Below are positions 36,900 to 48,481 of a DNA stretch of 64,000 bases, one piece after another. Source of the stretch: Chondrosia reniformis (lineage: Eukaryota > Porifera > Demospongiae > Chondrillida > Chondrillidae); assembly GCA_947172415.1 (NCBI GenBank), contig OX359201.1:2170001-2234000 (forward strand), read 5' to 3'. Below the pieces are notes generated by a model. The model did not search any database and was not told the DNA's origin. It saw only the letters and a list, made by a program, of their open reading frames with translations. Positions within the stretch are counted from its first letter, which is position 1, and every line of letters starts with the position of its first letter. The position numbers and the translations under genes are program-made.

Positions 36900-38997
36900 C
36901 ATTATACTAACTTGTAATTTCTTCATATATGCAGTGAGATTTCCAATCAAACAGAAGTTTCAAAGATTAATAATGACACTAGCTCCTCTGATAGTGTGGT
37001 AACATTTGAGAGAACATCAGGAGGTGGCAATTCAAAGTAAGTTATTTATGGCTATTAGATGGCAACAGATATAATGAAGGAATTTGCCAAATGTTGTCTG
37101 GGTAATGATACTCAATCAACTGGTAGCATTTGATAAATGGAACAGTGTAAAAGTCCCAAAGTAACCAGTTTTGTAGATCTTTACAAATTTGATATAACGT
37201 TAATCATTATGTTTTGGTAGGATGTCCTATATATGTATACTATCCTAATATACATACGTAGACTACTGTACATTACAACTTAGTTTGTTGGTAGGACTTA
37301 CTTTTGTACAATGAGCAGCTCTAATAATAGCAGCACCATAATTAATTCAGTGCTAATAGATCTCGCCATCATTGACTGTTAATTTGACTATTTAGATTTA
37401 GGAAATTTACATAAATTATGTATGATAAACACTTCAATATACACATTGTCTTCATTTAACCTGCAGCATCCCTATATCACTTACTTCATTGAGTGCAGCA
37501 CATCCAAAACAGGTTCAAACTGTTCAGAACCTTCTGATGTTGAGGAGAGTATGTTTAATACATTGTATATACATTACTTTACGCATATAAAAATCCATCT
37601 ATATTATTTAACTTGTTTACACTGTTTTATAGGATACCTTATGTAAATATTCCATTTATAAGACTGCATCTTCTGTATACATTAAAAGGAAATAATATTC
37701 TATTTTAAAAGTATTGTGTACATATGACATACTGTTTCATAATCAATATCAATATTGTGTGCATTTTCACATGTTGAATCATCCTTTATAGTATATTTGA
37801 GTGTTTGTCACCTCTTGATAATGGCTTTAGCAATTAAGGATGTAACATTTAATGTATACTTAAATTAACCACCTTACATTAGTAGTCATTTTCAATTAAA
37901 TATGATACAGAAACTTGACATAAAGGTACCAGTAGGTTTTTACACATACATTAAGTATAACGATCAGTTCCTTCTGTGTTGCTGTCCTTAGCAGTTGACA
38001 CCCAACAGCCACATGCACTAAACCCAGGGATTGTCGGGTGTGAACATGGCTAGCCCACCCTTTTTGACAGACTTGGCTTTCAAAACAGGCACTTTAGGCT
38101 ACAGCCTGGGACCTGCCCTATACCCTAACAAGGGCAAGGTGACTGGAAGAAGTTTTATATAATCAAGACCATTCAAAATGCATTAAGTAGGACGTACATA
38201 CATATGTATATAAAGTCACATGTTCCCCTGCAATGTCATGTTTATACAAGAAGCATTACCTGTCCATTTTCTATAAAATAAATCAGAGAAATTCTTACAA
38301 ACAACAGTCTCCTCTTGAATACTTTGCACTATACAAGATCTAACACAATTCTGTTATCTACATAACTGTTGTGTAGGCTACTTTAAAATTACCTGTACAT
38401 AACACCAACAAGGAATTAGAAGGCAGTTTTTATATTTGACAGCACAATGCTAAACTGTTTCACTTCACTATCAAAAGTGTTTCAACAGCTATATACATAT
38501 AGTACAAATTTACACACTTGAGAAAGTTGGAAATTCCAACATGCAGTCTACAATTGTGAAACTAGGACAAGGGATTGTATACAATGCAGTATTCTTATAA
38601 AGATATAAAGATGTTATGCTATATATATATCACATGTGTAAGAAGTCAAGGAAGTCTGTATTCTTATGTTATAATGACATATATGTTGAGTAACTGATTT
38701 ATGCACATTCTGGTCTCAGATCTAGACTAATAATGTCATATGGCAATATATACGTATATATAGATTTCAAAAGTTATAAAAGTATTATATAAAATAAATT
38801 TCATAAATTCTGTGATTTAAGTTATTTGGAAAGCCAAAATGACATCCATTTTACACATACGAGTTTCAACAAATTCAAGACAGATTTCCACTCTATAAGA
38901 AATGACTATTATAATCTGTATATAAAGTATAACATATTTTAAACATTAGTGTAAGAATATAAAGCATTTGCTTTTAAATTAGCTAATATACACACTG
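36900..38997 (+). pseudogene. Duplicate of the last two kinase exons and 3' flank
   Basis: The penultimate exon copy (36935-37036, 102 nt, both splice sites kept, open; SVVTFERTSGGGNS against parent SVVTFESTSGGAKS) and last exon copy (starting 37467) are both present. The last exon has lost one base near GAGTGCAGCACATCC, shifting the frame. The intron between them lacks the Penelope-like element and so gives the empty site. It carries the 3' flank up to the stop of U5. No catalytic exons. Confidence 0.82.
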
Positions 38998-41900
38998 TCA
39001 TGTACACTTTTCATATACAACTTCACTTGCACTGTCAGTTTTATCCTTTGTCATTGTAGAAGCATAAGCTGGGTTATGTTGTAGATCTACACCAGCACTG
39101 TAGGGGAAACAGAGGAAGTAGATATGACAATTAATAATTGCACTAATACATACTTTCATGTATATATGTACGTAATTATGTATGTATGTATGTATGTATG
39201 TATTTTTGTATGTATGTATACCTATAGTAGTATTCTCTAAGTAGGGATGGCTTAAAAACACTACTACAGTACCTTATTCAATGTATTATTGTTTTGGATG
39301 CATATCTTAATAGCGAATAGGCAGCCTTGGGTTTGACCACACTTGACATGAAGCAGGTTACTCTGAGGGGACCAAAACAGCCAGGTGCTATTAGTACACC
39401 ATTTTTAAATAAGAGTTTTGGTCTCTTTGTCTGCAATATTACTTTGAGTTATCACCAAGAGAACTTTCTAAATAAAATTTGCCAAATTTTTGGGTCACTT
39501 AATTTCCGTATATCCAATTCTGTATGATCAGTCTTTTTACTAGCATCATTGTCCTGTTTCATTATTTTTCCAGATGTGCTAGTCACGGTTGCAGGCATCA
39601 TCATCACTATCCTATCTTCATTTTTTAAGTTTTCATTTTACTAGTATGTATACATATATACACACCATAATTGAATTCTCACTTCTTTTCTTCAATTCTG
39701 CCTTTACATAACTTACTACATATATTCATTCTTATTCTTATTTTCTTTATGACTAAATTTCTCCTTCATACTTCTCATGATGAGGACAAATATCACAACA
39801 GCAATGATAAAGGTTAGTACTGCACCTCCAAAGAAACCTCCAACAACTCCACTTGTACATGTACAGTCATTTATCGATGGAGCAGATACTATTTGTTAAT
39901 GTATATAAATCATTAAAAATACAATTTTTAAACCTTCATCCTATATGTACACAAATTTAGCAGCTACTTAGTGTAACTTAAGAACACACTAAATAATGCA
40001 TAGTCAACTTGCTCACTTTCATTATCATTTAAGACAAGTTCTACAGACTGAGACTTTCCAACAGCATTAACTGCTACAAGTGTGATGTAATATATAGCAT
40101 CTTCCACAAGTCCTGTTAAGTTGAAGTGTGTGTTGTTAGTTGTAATGTTAGTCACACTGCAAGTGCAAGTCTTGTCCATTGTATAACTCAATTCATACCA
40201 AGTAACTCCATCACATGTAGTTGGAGGTGACTCATTCCATTCAATGTAGACAGATGTTATTGTTGCTTGTTCTGTCATTTCTCTCAATCCTATTGGATCA
40301 TCTGGTGCTACACAGAATAGAGTATATGGAATAATACAATTAAAAATACGTACATTGTAACAAATGCAGATCATTGACATTATATAGAGTGGAAAGTGTA
40401 AACATTCACTTCTCTAGTACAGTCACTATTACAAAGCCTACAATAGTATATGTTTGGTCCTTAAATGATTCCAAAGTAATTAAGTTTAATATACTTTTAT
40501 TCATGCAATTAACAAATGATAATATACATTATGCTGCTAACCCCATCATACACTGATACTATGTTTATATATGACATTATTACCTTAAATAATTACTTTG
40601 AAAAATTTACAGTGTAGCCACTAAATAATTACTTAAGTATGGTTATGATGCATTAGTGCATGAACATGTCAAAGTCACAACACAAATAAAGTCAGTAAAT
40701 CAGTGAGGACAGTTAAAATATATGAATGTGGTTAATTACTGTTAATTAATTAATGAACCTCTCTCTGTTCCCAAACACAGTTTTATGACATTTGATGGTT
40801 CAGACATTGTACCAGTATCAGTGTTAGCTGAGTTGACTGCCCTCACTCTCATGTAGTATGTAGGGAACTCTGGTCCTGTCCAGTTGTAGTGTGTTGAGCT
40901 ATTTTGTGTAAGTACAGTTTCACTGATTGTGGTAAAGGTACTGTTTGTAGTGTACTCAATCTCATAAGAAGTGATCACTCCATTTGGATAAACAGGAGGT
41001 AGCCAGTTCAACTCAACTCCATTTTCAATATCTCTTGTAATTCTCAGCAGACGTGGAGGACTAGGAACTGAATATAGATACAGATTCAGTTATGTAGTTA
41101 TAGTTTTATATACATTAAACTCACTGTCATCTTCTGTTTTAACTGTCTTCTCTATGGGTTGACTGACTCCACTACCATTTGTAGCCCACACTCTAATCAT
41201 GTATCTACTTCCAGCTGTCAGCTTGTTCAGAGTAACACTTGTATTGTCAGATCCACCCAACCTCATGTAGGTTGGTGTGACTGGTACTGAGAAGTCCAGT
41301 CTTTCATAACTGATGTAATATCCAGAGCTTCCACTAACACTAGTCCAGCTGAGTGTAATGGAATGTTGAGTGAGTTGTGTCACTGACAGGTCATCAGTGG
41401 AAGTAAGAGAGGTAGTGTCTACAGCAAAATTATATATATTATATACATATATATCAACATACAGTAAGATATATAATACAGTGTAGTTATATATAGCCCA
41501 TGGCCAGATGCAAGGACTACAGCTGCATGAGCTGAGTATATTTATAATACGTTGGTCCAACTATAACTGACTATATCCCATTGTGACAGCATTCAAACAT
41601 CCCAGGATCAAAATGGACAAAAAATTTAAAGGAATTTCAGAAATTTGCTTCAGGGTCTAAAGAAATCACGGCAACTCAGAAAAAGGAATGCAGAAGATTT
41701 TCTTTATGCTTCCTGTATATATATATTAACTTGTTAATGCCATATACGTATCCTATAGCGATTTATAATGTATATGGTAGCTATTTGCCACTGGTTTATT
41801 GAGTGACTATAAAATTGTTATTTGTGACACTTTCCCTTCAGACAGCGGTTATATTGTATTGGAGAGCAAAAACATTTAATAAATAAATGACAATATCTAA

Positions 41901-43547
41901 TCAGGTTCAGTGTGATTCAATCAATAACAATAACACCGCACCGTATAACCCCGAGTTCAAACGTAACGCTAGCAAAATCAGTTGTCACACCTTTCCCATC
42001 CTTTAAACTGCAAATAAATCACTTAAAACACCCACATGGGAGTGTTATAACTAATACATAATCCACCAATATCATCTCATTACCCTGGCAATGGATATAC
42101 GTAGATGTATAATTAATATGCATATATACACACATATATATACATATGTTTACAAACTGTGTATTGTGTGGTTTTGTAAAAATGCACATTCTGCAATATT
42201 ACATACATACAAGTACATGAAAAAAACATTCTACATAATGCTAACTTGGATTGACAAACATTCCAAACCATGCTGTCCTCTGATTTCCTTGACAGTATAA
42301 TTCTTCATTTGAAGGATTCAGAGAAATTATTCTTGTTAACTGATTAAACCTACCTTGAGTGCTATAATATGATGCATAAGAGTGACCTGAGAAGGACGGT
42401 GGTATAGTTCCATTTCTATAATACCATGACACTTGACCTGCACCACTACTGTAACAGAAGACACGATATCTAGTATTCCCTTGCACTAATATTGGAGTTC
42501 CATCAGTGACAAAACTGTTTCTTGGAAAGTAGGTTCCAGGATACTGTAGACTTGTTTTAATATATATGGCTACACCAACTGTAAATAAACATGGTATAAT
42601 GTGTGTGTTTATTAAAATGACAGTTTATTTACTATAATACGTATATATGCACAGTAACAATACATGTGTATGTAATACTTAAATATTGGTTAAAGCTAGG
42701 AATATATACTATACTGGCTTATTATATATGTATACATTGAGACCATGCAACATCTAATTAACCTTCTCCATTAAGCCCACCAAGCAAGATTCTAAACAAT
42801 ACCCATACAGCCTTAAGAATTGCTTGAACATTAAAGTCCAACTTGAATATTAAACTCAATTAAGCTGACATAATTCTAAACAATATCCATACAGAATGTT
42901 TGGAAGTGCTTGAATATTAAAGTCCAACTTGAATTTAATTATTAATTATAATAATATTAAATGGCAATCATACAAAGAAGTAAACAAACCTGTAACACTG
43001 ATCCTGTGAGTATCACTCCCCAGTATCACTCCATCACTTCTATTAGATACATTACACTGGTAGTCTCCATTAGCCCTCTTATTTACTATATCTACTACTA
43101 CTGTGTTGTTGTACTGCCTCCTTGAACCAGGCTGTGATGGTTCTGATGGATTGTCACAAGTACTTCCACTAGCACATGTCCAACTGTAAGTCAGTTCACT
43201 TCCATAAGGTACTCCAACCACTCTACACACCAACACCACTGTTGTTCCCTGCTCCACTTCAGAAGTGTTTGGATAGGCATCAATCTTAACTGTAACATTA
43301 ACTGTGAAGCACATATATTCTACGACACGTACAGTAGCTGTAATTTGTATACATGTATATGTATAACGCGTGCTCTGCAGCTCTTCTTACCTTGGATGTT
43401 GCCTGGTCGGGAAGAGCAAACTTGACCGGTTAAAAGACCTGAAGGAAATTGACCAAATGAATTAACAGTTTTAGTTATAATATTAGACTTAAAAGATTTA
43501 CCTTCGAAGAAGAGTGTGACGATTATTCCTGCGTAGTAAGTTACCAT
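38998..43547 (-). CDS. Receptor U5: Ig1-Ig2-FN3x3-TM, whole (about 630 aa)
   Basis: Exons: 43502-43547 (MVTYYAGIIVTLFFEG), 43391-43438, 42990-43289 (Ig1), 42246-42578 (Ig2), 41125-41418, 40759-41067 and 40017-40307 (FN3-1 to -3), 39717-39888 (TM), 38998-39097 (tail). All frames close. The Ig1 exon has a second acceptor 12 bases upstream (43302), which would add NVTV and one more glycosylation sequon. Ig2 has one extra codon (PPS in the loop) and starts VGVAIYIK, unlike the AGVSIYYK of the sisters. The TM exon has an added Cys (DCTCTSG). The tail is full: NPAYASTMTKDKTDSASEVV then YEKCT. With U1 and U3 this is one of three complete copies. Confidence 0.85.
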
Positions 43548-45060
43548 TCTTATCTATAGTTAACGATCAACAATAATAAAATGCAATAGGAACTGTAAAC
43601 AGTTTTAAGTATAGCTGTATGAACAATAACAAATCACGTGTGTAACTCGTGCTGCATGCACTAGCAGACTCAGGGACGGGCCAGAATTTTGTAAAGAGGA
43701 GCGTGACAGAAAGGATTAACATGGGAGTTAGAGAATTGGTATGTGTACCTATTTATGATAACTACATAAATTTTCGATTTCTTTCGAGACTACCTATATA
43801 ATTTTTTGTAGGTACAATAAAGTCATCAACTGTAGATAAATAGTCAGTGTATGTACATGTGTTAAACATTTAAGGAAAGCTGTAGGAACTATAATAAATC
43901 AAGTGTAACTCGTCATAATATAATTATTAGTAAAAGGATTGTTAACTACAAGAGTAAGAGTGTGACAGAAAGAAGAGGTAGGTTAGGAAAATAGTATATA
44001 TCCTCCCAGAGGGAGTACTTCAAGCAAACAGAGACCCAATCCCCTAAATTAAATCTACCACTGTGCAAGGTTAAGTTTATAAGATGTCAATACATTATAT
44101 GCAAGATTGACTATTTAATGTAGGTAAAGTAGTCTAAGTCATTAAATGCAATTTTCTATATTATGTTATAGGTATTCACCCATATATTAGCACAATAATG
44201 TTATAGAGTGAAGTCGTGTGTATGTTCACTAACTAGAGTCAGTGTATATGACAATTATGTCAGAATATATTGGTATATAGCTGTTGTATATAGCTGTTGT
44301 ACACATATATTACTTTACCCGTATCCTATATAGTTTTACTGAAGATTTATAAGTGGGTTGGGATGTAATATAAACTTGCTGTGTGGTTTTACAGTGTATG
44401 TACAGTATATATCTACCTATGTATATTTGTAGTTGGGAGATGTCCTGAGAGATGTGGCCACTCTGATCAAAGTTTACCAGAGTTGTGCTGAATATATGAC
44501 CTGAACACACTACAGCTCTAAATAGTATATACGTAGTATTTTTTTGGAGTAAGGTATTAGCTTCTTATTTGTATGTATACTATATATGTACATATATACA
44601 TATATTTTCTACATATTTGAATTTTTGTTAAGAAATATTTTACTTGAGTATCTATTCTGCATATTCCTTAGCAATAGTTAGTGTATGCCTTTGATATGGT
44701 TGAGCCTTGATATGTATAAAGATCAACACTATACATATATATGTATGCAATATGTGTATGATATTTCATGTGGTATACTGTACATTATTTAGCTGTGGAG
44801 TATCTCTCTGTATAACTAGATAAGGGTTTTAGAAATACTATATATTGCCTTTCATCTACGTATATATACAACAGATTCTTCCTATGTGCTTAGCTAATAA
44901 GATATCATTGCAACAATTTTCTGTTTTGTCAAACTCATAATATAAAAGTAACTTAAAGTCAAAACATTTCAGCATATAACTAATCAATGTTCATATGCAT
45001 GTTCGTATGTTACTGAGGATATAGAGAAATCACAATATATATATATATAATACCATGAAA
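43548..45060. other. Upstream region of U5
   Basis: Proximal promoter block near 43610-43685, the conserved 75-bp block near 44431-44505, and further AT-rich sequence similar to 19776-21450. No gene. Confidence 0.5.
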
Positions 45061-45341
45061 GGTCCTCACACACATAATTTTACAAAGTTGATCATGCACT
45101 GCTAGACAAATTAAAGTAGTGCTTCCCTTCTTCCTCTCTCTCTTGCATTTACAAGTACATATGAAGCAGATCTTTTAAATGCATGGTCTCAATTATACAT
45201 ACAAGTACATCCAAGTAAAGATGTGACAAAGCTGTTCTGAAGGTTTGACATACAGGTTAGTGGCTGACATAATGAGGTCAGCCATATTGATTATTACTCC
45301 ACTCAACCCAACAGTAATGTTAGCAGCCAGGAGGTTGAACA

Positions 45342-46747
45342 TCCCGAATTGCATACAGGTTATAACCTACTAAAACCATGCAAGCATATGAAAATGCTGG
45401 GAAATTTTAAATTTCACAGTGTTAGAAGGCTGTTAAATTTCACAGGGTTTTCCAGTTATTATCTAAAATTCACAGCCCTACTTGATAATTTCACAGCCCT
45501 ACTTGATAATTTCACAGCCCTGTTTTATTAAACCCTTTGCAATGTTTGCCATAAAGTTAACAGCCCTCTGAATAGACACGGTATTTTAACAGCCCTGTGA
45601 AATGGAGTATGTATTTTAATTTGGATGTATATATCCATATAAACTTTTCAATGGTTGGCTATGTAAAAGAGCTACCAAACCAAGTGCATCCTGAGGCAAC
45701 TGTCACAGACACTTACAGAGTATATATATAGAGTATATATATATTTGTATACATTTGATATGCTCCCTATTCTCCTTTTTTACTTTATACTACATTAGCT
45801 TAGTGAACTATGTGAATGCATACTCCCTAACAGGGAAATGACCCATTACCAGAATAAAGGAATCAATCACAGTTTATCTGTGCCAGAAATTGAGTTACTT
45901 AGAAAATTCTACAAATTGACCACATCTACCCATGTACGTAACAAGAAAGGAAATGAACTGCTCTGTTACTTCATTTCAGAAGTACAGTATTTTAGAGAAA
46001 TTTCCCATGGAGGTCCAAAAGAACATGCCATCTGTGGTCAGCTTCCGCATTGGCTACATCAACAAGATTGTTTCACATGAATTTAGAGGTTCTCAGTTTC
46101 CATTGAGAGATTTTAAAGATTTAATTTTACTTGCTTTACTGCAAATTTTACAATGATACCAACTTGCTACTACTAACGGTTCTGAAAGTGACTGCTTTCA
46201 CTACTTTTTATTCTTTTTGTTAAGTCTAACTTGTTTGTTTCACTCTTTGCATGACATCACTTCATATGCTGTGTCCTTAAAATGATATAATTGAAATATG
46301 ATATGATAATGTTAACCTGTTTAGTATATGACTTGTGATTTCACAGGGTGAATTTCACAGGATTTTAGATTTCACAGGGTGAATTTCACTGGGTTTTATA
46401 TTTCACAGGGTGAATTTCACTGGGTTTTATATTTCACAGGGTGAATTTCACTGGGTTTTATATTTCACAGGGTGATTTTCACAGGATTTTATATTTCACA
46501 GGGTGAATTTCACTGGGTTTTATATTTCACAGGGTGATTTTCACAGGATTTTAGATTTCACAGAATGAATTTCACTGGGTAGGGCAAAACAACAGGGTAA
46601 CTTTCACAGGGTACTTGATTTCACAGGGTTAGTTTCACAGGTAGTTAGTTATTTCATACGGCTGTGTTTTGTGAAATTTGCAATTTAACAGGTATTTCAT
46701 ATTACCCTCACAGTATTTACACAGATTTTCAATTACTAGTGCATGCG
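45342..46747. mobile_element. Insertion with TTTCACAGGG subterminal repeats, inside GPCR copy C
   Basis: The GPCR match stops after GGTTGAACAT and resumes at GCGCACAGGCTTTGG. Between are 1.4 kb full of the motif TTTCACAGGG/CCCTGTGAAA: several copies at 45411-45605 in mixed orientation and a tandem array at 46340-46640. The centre (about 45830-46156) has open frames of 80 and 74 codons, one with SVVSFRIGYINKIVSHEFRG, unknown to me. Clustered short motifs at both ends suit a cut-and-paste transposon of hAT-like design, but terminal repeats and target duplication could not be fixed. Confidence 0.6.
46340..46640 (+). repeat. Minisatellite, about 31-bp unit (TTTCACAGGGTGAATTTCAC)
   Basis: About eight to nine tandem units of roughly 31 bp, each a pair TTTCACAGGGTGA plus ATTTCACTGGGTTTTATA, with small variants (ACAGGATTTTAG). 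Lies in the 3' part of the insertion in GPCR copy C. Confidence 0.85.
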
Positions 46748-46905
46748 CACAGGCTTTGGAAAAGTAGATTCTCTTAGAATCATAAGCTAGACAAATATAT
46801 TCAAACGTATCCCATGAATATAGAGAACTATCGATTCAATGCACCAACTTTAAACCTTTCCTGATAGGGACTAGAGAGATTTGCATTCATACTCAGACAA
46901 TATGA

Positions 46906-48406
46906 GATAAGATTTAGATTATAGGAATATCTGATTCTCCCGTTAATTAACTACAGTTCATATATATGGGGTTTAAATTTAACACTAAAGTAAATATAAT
47001 AGGATGAAAACCTATTCATAGAGCTGAAATCACATCCATTAAGTTTGGAAACAATTTTGTTATTTACCAGCATTTAGGATCACTGAATTTATTTCAATGA
47101 AAGCTGCAGTCGACTAACTATAATGTACATACATGCAGATTCATCTTCAAGATATATACAATATCATATTAGTGCTCATTCAACCTTAGAAAAGTTCAGT
47201 AACTGCAATAAAATATTCTGTTTGCAATTGTTCAGAAGAGTTGAGGTAGACCATGAATGGATTGGTTGTACTCAGATAAGAAATATTTAGAGGTCTCACA
47301 AACACAACAGTGCTGTATACATCACACTGTACATGTTCTTAGAATTTCTATTAACTTAAGGGTTGCATGAGTTACTTTCAAATTGTCTGTACACAACACC
47401 AAAAATGGAAGAAGTCATACATGAGGAGGATTCACAGAAGATCAAGAAAAAGACCAAGACTCCCAGGATCACTGATGAAGGGTGGAATTCCAGAAATGGC
47501 TGTCTGACTCAGTGGAGTAGAAGATGCAAGAAGATGAAAGGAGGAGAAAAAGATGAAAGAAAGGAAAAGACTCATGTATCTTCATCCAAAGCTCTCTTTA
47601 GGTTTACTTCCACTATAGGCTTTTTTACAGAATAGGAATAGCATATAGGAAAATGGTGTATTAGATTTTTCATGATCAGTTTCTATGTTTGTTTTGACAA
47701 TGTTTAACAGATTGAGTCACTTTCAAATTGTCTGAAAAAGAAGAACAAATTACAAAATTTTAATATATATAGAAAATTGTGGCATCCTAATATTATGAAA
47801 CTAAAACAAAAGTGTATAAAAATAAAGTAATCTATATATGCTCTTGCTAACAACAAACAAGTTGAGCAGGCATGCAAAAGTCATTATATAGGTTTTTAAA
47901 TATACATACATACTAATGCAAGATTGACCATTTAATGCCAGTTGATTAGTCTATCACTCAGCTACAATTTTTGCTAACAGGGCAGATAGTCCTTTCATGC
48001 ATTTTAAGTATAAATCAATAAAACTGTGTGATAATATCAAAAGTTGGTACCGTTGCATTAGCTACTTTTAAATTGCTGTATATGTACGTATGTAACACCA
48101 AAATGGAATAAGAACTAATTCAATTTTTAGATTTTGATATGTACAGATTCAATGCTAAAGTGATTGATTTCACTTACTACAGTATCTGAAAGTACATATA
48201 TATACCATAATATTGCAAACATACATACATAAATATTATACATGCATATATATACTTTAATAAGGAAGTTTTATTATATCTATTTCTTAAATTCAAATGT
48301 AGAAATTAGCCAAAATAACATCTTTTTAATATTAGTTTCAATAACAAGAAAAATTAACACTCAATAATATTTTTAACAGTAAATTCTTAGTATATAATAC
48401 ACACTG
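46906..48406. other. Spacer between GPCR copy C and U6
   Basis: AT-rich, no gene recognised. It holds the repeated segment at 47431-47680. A 90-codon open frame at 47363-47635 covers that segment but is broken in the sister copy at 5.4 kb, so I do not call it coding. Confidence 0.5.
47431..47680 (+). repeat. Second copy of the 5.4-kb retroelement-tail segment
   Basis: Similar to 5391-5615 from GGATTCACAGAAGATCAAG to TTAGATTTTTCATGA, with about 30 more bases after GGAATTCCAGAAA. No reverse transcriptase accompanies it, so it may be a solo tail of the same Penelope-like family. Confidence 0.55.
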
Positions 48407-48481
48407 TCATGTACACTTTTCATGCACAACTTCATTTGCACTGTCAGTTTTATCCTTTATATTGTAGAAGCATAAGCTGGG

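Larger units (their letters stand above)
45065..46905 (-). pseudogene. GPCR copy C, shattered and split by an insertion
   Basis: Three pieces match the 7TM genes at 21.5 and 53 kb: 45065-45175 (C-terminus), 45200-45341 (TM2-TM3 region, GTACATCCAAGTAAAGATG) and about 46748-46905 (TM1 and N-terminus). Everything from TM3 to TM7 between the first two pieces is deleted, and about 1.4 kb of foreign DNA separates the last two. It cannot make a receptor. Confidence 0.8.

Noticed and set aside
46340-46640. CRISPR-like regular repeat array
   Set aside because: Units are contiguous with no unique spacers, and the genome is animal; it is a minisatellite.
47363-47635. 90-codon Lys/Glu-rich frame
   Set aside because: Lies on a repeated segment whose other copy (5.4 kb) has an indel that breaks the frame; composition alone explains its openness.
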